In this document: positions 15,357-18,578 of the stretch, in pieces
How the letters are laid out: each line of letters starts with the position of its first letter
Numbering within the stretch: the first letter of the stretch is position 1
Assembly (NCBI GenBank): GCA_031404155.1
Contig: JANNGZ010000122.1
Location: forward strand, 1 to 18,578
Direction: 5' to 3'
Source: JANNGZ01 sp031404155
GTDB lineage: Bacteria > Pseudomonadota > Gammaproteobacteria > Burkholderiales > Burkholderiaceae_C
DNA length: 18,578 nucleotides
Translations under genes and position numbers: made by a program
Notes under the pieces: model-generated
Database searches by the model: none
What the model was told of the DNA's origin: nothing
Seen by the model: only the letters and a program-made list of their open reading frames with translations

Positions 15357-18341
15357 ATGACCGCCATCGATACCCGATTCAGCCTTGCGCAAGTTCGCCG
15401 TGCGGCGCCCGCACGTCCGCCAGCAAGTCCGCCCGCACGTCCTTCCGCAAGCCCGCTCGCACTCGCCTGCGGCCTGCTGCTCGCCGGCTGCGCCACCGTG
15501 CCCGGTTCAGGCGCGCCGAGTGCCGGGACGCCCGCAGCCGCGCCAACGGCCGCCGCAGCGCCGGCCACGGTGTCACCGTACCCGCCCACACCGGCGGTGC
15601 TGCCCGGCACGGTGCCGGGCACTCCGCCCGGGGTCACCCCGCCGGTGGCGGCGCGTCCCGCAGGCGCAGCCTCCGGCGCCGCCGCGGTGCCGCCGGTGGC
15701 AGGCCAGCCGCAACCCTTCGCCACCGTGATCAAGGACGCGAAACAAAGCGACGGCCTGATTGCGTTCTGGCAAAAGGACGAGAAGGTGTGGCTGGAGCTC
15801 AAGCCCGAGGACTTCAACAAGCCGATGTTCCTGTCGCCGAAGATCTCCCACGGCATCGGCGAGAGCGGCCTGTACGGCGGCACCATGGTCGGCCGCTGGG
15901 GCCGTTGGGGCCGTTCGCAGGTGATCGAGTTCGTGCGGGTGCACAACCAAGTTCAGATGCGCGCGATCAACACCGACTACCTGGCCGCCGCCGGCTCCCC
16001 TGCGGCCCATGCGGTCAAGGCGGGCTTCTCCGCCAGCCTGCTCGGCAGCGCGCCGGTGGCGAGCCTGCCGCACCCGGAGCGCAAGACGGTGCTGGTCGAA
16101 GCCGGGCCGCTGTTCCTCAGCGACATGCTCGGCCTGGGTATGACGCTGCAACGCAACTACCGCCAGGGCTACACGCTGGACGGCCGGCACACCGGTTTCA
16201 CCTCGGTGCGCGGCAAGCCCGACCAGGTGGTGTTCAACGTCAACGCCCATTTCGCCACCTCCACGATCGCGGTGCCGACACCCGGCGGGCCGCCCGGTGC
16301 GCCGGTGCCGACCACGCCGAGCTCGCTGCCCGACGCACGCAGCATGTTCGTCGGCCTGTACTACGCGATCGCCAAGCTGCCCGAGCAGCCGATGGCCCCG
16401 CGCAAGGCCGACCCGCGCATCGGCTACTTCAGCACCACGGTGCAGGACTTTAGCGACGACCTGGCGCGCTCGCCCAAGCAGCGCATCGTCAACCGCTGGC
16501 GCCTTGAGAAGGGTGACCCCGCGGCCGAACTGAGCGAGCCGGTCAAGCCGATCGTGTTCTGGCTCGACAAGACGATCCCGATGAAGTACCGCGACGCCTT
16601 CACCAAGGGCGTGCTGGCCTGGAACCCGGCGTTCGAGAAGATCGGCTTCAAGAACGCGCTGGTGGTGAAGGTGCAGCCCGACGATGCCGACTTCGACACC
16701 CTGGACGTGGGTGTCGCCTCGATCCGCTGGATGACGAACTCGCAGGCCAGCTTCGGCGCCATCGGGCCGAGCCAGGTCGACCCGCGTAGCGGCGAGATTC
16801 TCGATGCCGACATCGGCTTCGAGAGCCTGTCCTCGCGCTCGGTGCGCAACCTGCGCTCGCAGGTGCTGGCCTCGCGAGTCGCGGTCGACTGGCCGGCGCT
16901 GATGCAATCCGGCCCCGACACCGGGGGCACCCCGAGTGAGCAACGGCTGGCCGCGTTGATGACGGCACAGCATTCCGGCGACCAGTGCCAGCACGCCGAC
17001 GTCGCGGCCGAGCAACTGGGCTACGCGATGGATGTGCTCGAAGCGCGCGGCGAGCTCGACCCCGCCAGCCCCGAGGCGCAGCAGTTCGTGCTCGACTACC
17101 TGATGGACACCACGATGCACGAGGTGGGCCACACGCTGGGCCTGCGCCACAACTTCCGCTCGTCGCGCGCGTACACCAATGCGCAGGTGGCCGACCCGGA
17201 CTTCACCGCCAAGAACGGCCTCGCGGGCTCGGTGATGGAGTACGCCCCGATCAACATCGGCCTGCCCGGCCAGCGCCACGGTTCGCCCTTCCAGACTTCA
17301 CTCGGGCCCTACGACTTCTGGGCGATCGAATACGCCTACAAGCCGATTGCGAAGGAGGCTGAGGCGGCCGAGCTGGCCCGGATCGCGGCGCGCAGCGGCG
17401 AGCCACAACTCGCGTACGGCACGGACGAGGACAACTCCTTGGGCATCGACCCGGAATCGCTGCACATGGACCTCGGCGACGACCCGGTGCAATTCGCCAC
17501 CCACCGCATCGCGGTCGCGCGCGAACTGGTGGCGCGGCAGGAAACCCGGGTGCTCAAACCGGGCGAGGACTACTCGGTGTTGCGCCGTGCGGTGGGTTAC
17601 GCGGTGCGCGACGCGGGCCGCGCGGTGGGCATCCTGGCGCGCCAGATCGGCGGCGTGCGCACCCTGCGCGACTTCCCCAACACCGGCCGCGACCCGCTCG
17701 CCCCGGTGCCCGCGGAGGTGCAGCGCAAGGCGCTCGACGTGCTCGCCGGCCAGGTGCTCGCGGCCAGCGCGTTCAAGCTCTCGCCCTCGCTGCAACGCAA
17801 GCTCGCGCCGGATTACCACGAACGCGGCGAAGCGCTCTTCGGCGGCGACGGCCCGGTGGCCACCGACTTCTCGGTGGCCGGCATGATCCTGGACATGCAG
17901 CGCGCGCTGCTCGCGCAGTTGATGAGCGACTCGGTGGCCGGGCGCATCGTCGACAGCGTGGGCAAGGTCGACGCCAAGGTGGGCGCCCGGGTGGGCGAGA
18001 AGAGCGGCGGCGGCGCCTTCCAGCTCTCCGAGCTGTACTCGCGGCTGACCCGTGAGGTGTGGAGCGAGCTCGGTGCGCGCAGCGGCGACATCGACGCGAA
18101 CCGGCGCGAACTGCAACGCGAGCACCTGAACCGGCTCACCGGCCTGTTGCTGCGGCCCGGCGCGCTCTCGCGCGCGGATGCACGCGGGCTGATGCGCAGC
18201 GAAGCGCAAGCGCTGCTGGTGCGCATGAACGCGGCCGCCCGGCGCGACGGCCTCAGCGCCGAGGCGCGGGCTCACCTGGCCGACAGCGTGGAGTCGCTCA
18301 ACCAGGCGCTGGCCGCGAAGGTGCAGCGCGCGGGGATTTGA
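15357..18341 (+). CDS. lipoprotein zinc-dependent metalloprotease (DUF5118/DUF5117/DUF4953 met-zincin)
   Basis: This is a 994-aa protein with a lipoprotein signal: a long Arg/Pro-containing n-region, a hydrophobic stretch, and lipobox LLAGC ending at Cys45. A Pro/Ala/Thr/Gly-rich linker covers about 46-117 and should hold the enzyme away from the membrane. From about 119 the sequence matches the DUF5118 and DUF5117 modules. The catalytic DUF4953 part has H588-E-V-G-H592 and, in the extended HExxHxxGxxH pattern, H598 as third zinc ligand, with a likely Met-turn at SVMEY (Met627). It is probably a large periplasm- or surface-facing zinc peptidase; the substrate is unknown. ATG 15357 is the first Met compatible with the lipoprotein signal, and no clear Shine-Dalgarno is seen. 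The frame is open to 15231, but that part has no signal-like sequence. An intrinsic terminator follows 44 bp after the stop. Confidence 0.93.
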   Translation: MTAIDTRFSLAQVRRAAPARPPASPPARPSASPLALACGLLLAGCATVPGSGAPSAGTPAAAPTAAAAPATVSPYPPTPAVLPGTVPGTPPGVTPPVAARPAGAASGAAAVPPVAGQPQPFATVIKDAKQSDGLIAFWQKDEKVWLELKPEDFNKPMFLSPKISHGIGESGLYGGTMVGRWGRWGRSQVIEFVRVHNQVQMRAINTDYLAAAGSPAAHAVKAGFSASLLGSAPVASLPHPERKTVLVEAGPLFLSDMLGLGMTLQRNYRQGYTLDGRHTGFTSVRGKPDQVVFNVNAHFATSTIAVPTPGGPPGAPVPTTPSSLPDARSMFVGLYYAIAKLPEQPMAPRKADPRIGYFSTTVQDFSDDLARSPKQRIVNRWRLEKGDPAAELSEPVKPIVFWLDKTIPMKYRDAFTKGVLAWNPAFEKIGFKNALVVKVQPDDADFDTLDVGVASIRWMTNSQASFGAIGPSQVDPRSGEILDADIGFESLSSRSVRNLRSQVLASRVAVDWPALMQSGPDTGGTPSEQRLAALMTAQHSGDQCQHADVAAEQLGYAMDVLEARGELDPASPEAQQFVLDYLMDTTMHEVGHTLGLRHNFRSSRAYTNAQVADPDFTAKNGLAGSVMEYAPINIGLPGQRHGSPFQTSLGPYDFWAIEYAYKPIAKEAEAAELARIAARSGEPQLAYGTDEDNSLGIDPESLHMDLGDDPVQFATHRIAVARELVARQETRVLKPGEDYSVLRRAVGYAVRDAGRAVGILARQIGGVRTLRDFPNTGRDPLAPVPAEVQRKALDVLAGQVLAASAFKLSPSLQRKLAPDYHERGEALFGGDGPVATDFSVAGMILDMQRALLAQLMSDSVAGRIVDSVGKVDAKVGARVGEKSGGGAFQLSELYSRLTREVWSELGARSGDIDANRRELQREHLNRLTGLLLRPGALSRADARGLMRSEAQALLVRMNAAARRDGLSAEARAHLADSVESLNQALAAKVQRAGI

Positions 18342-18385
18342 CGGCGCACAACGGGGCCGCCTGAACCGGCTGCCCGCTTGCTTGA

Positions 18386-18417
18386 AGGCCCGCCGTGTGC
18401 GGGCCTCATTTCATTTT
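18386..18417 (+). terminator. intrinsic terminator of the zinc metalloprotease gene
   Basis: AGGCCCGC and GCGGGCCT form a perfect 8-bp GC-rich stem with a 5-nt loop (18386-18406), followed by CATTTCATTTT. It is the clearest terminator in the window. Confidence 0.8.
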
Positions 18418-18485
18418 GGGATTGACCCGCCGCAGGCAGCGCTCCAGCATCGCCGGCACCTTGCCACTGCCGGAGCTCAAGCCCG

Positions 18486-18578
18486 ATGGCCACCACAACG
18501 AAGCGGAGCACCCGCAAGACCCCAACCGACGCGGCCAGGAAGACGGCCGCCAAGACGATCACGAGGACAGCCGCCACC
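18486..18578 (+). CDS. N-terminus of a Lys/Arg/Thr/Ala-rich (histone H1-like) protein, partial
   Basis: ATG 18486 opens 31 codons that run off the right edge. GGAG at 18472-18475 lies 10 nt upstream. The translation (MATTTKRSTRKTPTDAARKT...) is made almost entirely of Thr, Ala, Lys and Arg. This is the composition of bacterial histone H1-like nucleoid proteins and other low-complexity basic tails common in Burkholderiales. It lies downstream of a strong terminator, as an independent gene would. With so little sequence, other basic low-complexity proteins or a chance frame remain possible. Confidence 0.45.
   Translation, partial: MATTTKRSTRKTPTDAARKTAAKTITRTAAT

Noticed and set aside
15139..15360. 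Plus-strand 73-codon frame ending in an ATGA overlap with the metalloprotease start, with AGGAGG just upstream
   Set aside because: The AGGAGG is only 1 nt from the ATG, too close for initiation, and the translation is Arg/Pro/Gly-rich with no features.
15573..17279. 568-codon minus-strand frame opposite the zinc metalloprotease
   Set aside because: The plus strand encodes an intact lipobox and HExxHxxGxxH site; the antisense frame is Arg/His-rich without domains.
18272..18577. Minus-strand frame with a hydrophobic N-terminus at the right edge
   Set aside because: It crosses the metalloprotease terminator and runs into its coding end; the hydrophobic start is the complement of a Thr/Ala/Lys-rich frame with a ribosome site.

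Overview
The window is GC-rich bacterial chromosomal DNA with closely packed genes and G/C-ending codons. The recognisable housekeeping genes (rhlE, ettA) and the overall style suggest a betaproteobacterium of the order Burkholderiales, perhaps of the Leptothrix/Rubrivivax type. That placement is an inference from composition and gene content. I found no tRNA, rRNA, CRISPR array, insertion sequence or phage gene.

Left part (1-8985), all on the minus strand. In transcription order it holds an MFS efflux-type transporter, the DEAD-box RNA helicase RhlE, a very large P-loop NTPase (1353 aa) with a C-terminal membrane domain, and a GMC-family flavin oxidoreductase that runs off the left edge. The NTPase is the least understood gene. 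It combines an AAA/KAP/STAND-like core, a short collagen-like Gly-X-Y insert, a long helical region and about four C-terminal membrane helices.

Middle (8986-11275). The ABC-F translation factor EttA is divergent from the transporter and has a GC-rich hairpin in its leader. Its stop codon lies in a tandem 13-bp repeat. A 74-codon unknown ORF with a near-perfect Shine-Dalgarno sequence follows.

Right part (11276-18578). Two exported TPR proteins form a coupled minus-strand pair. A Tat-exported Rieske-like protein is transcribed divergently from them, and its expected fourth cluster ligand (His) reads as Asp. Next, on the minus strand, is a small protein resembling emfourin, the proteinaceous inhibitor of protealysin-type M4 metallopeptidases. 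Directly in front of it is only a short frameshifted stub resembling the start of such a peptidase; the catalytic domain is absent. This orphaned inhibitor with a peptidase scar is the most unusual arrangement in the window. A large lipoprotein zinc metalloprotease of the met-zincin (DUF5117/DUF4953) type follows on the plus strand with a good intrinsic terminator. The window ends in the first 31 codons of a Lys/Arg/Thr/Ala-rich, histone H1-like ORF.

Apart from the TPR pair and the peptidase/inhibitor remnant, the genes look like independent units. No multi-gene defence or biosynthetic system can be demonstrated here.
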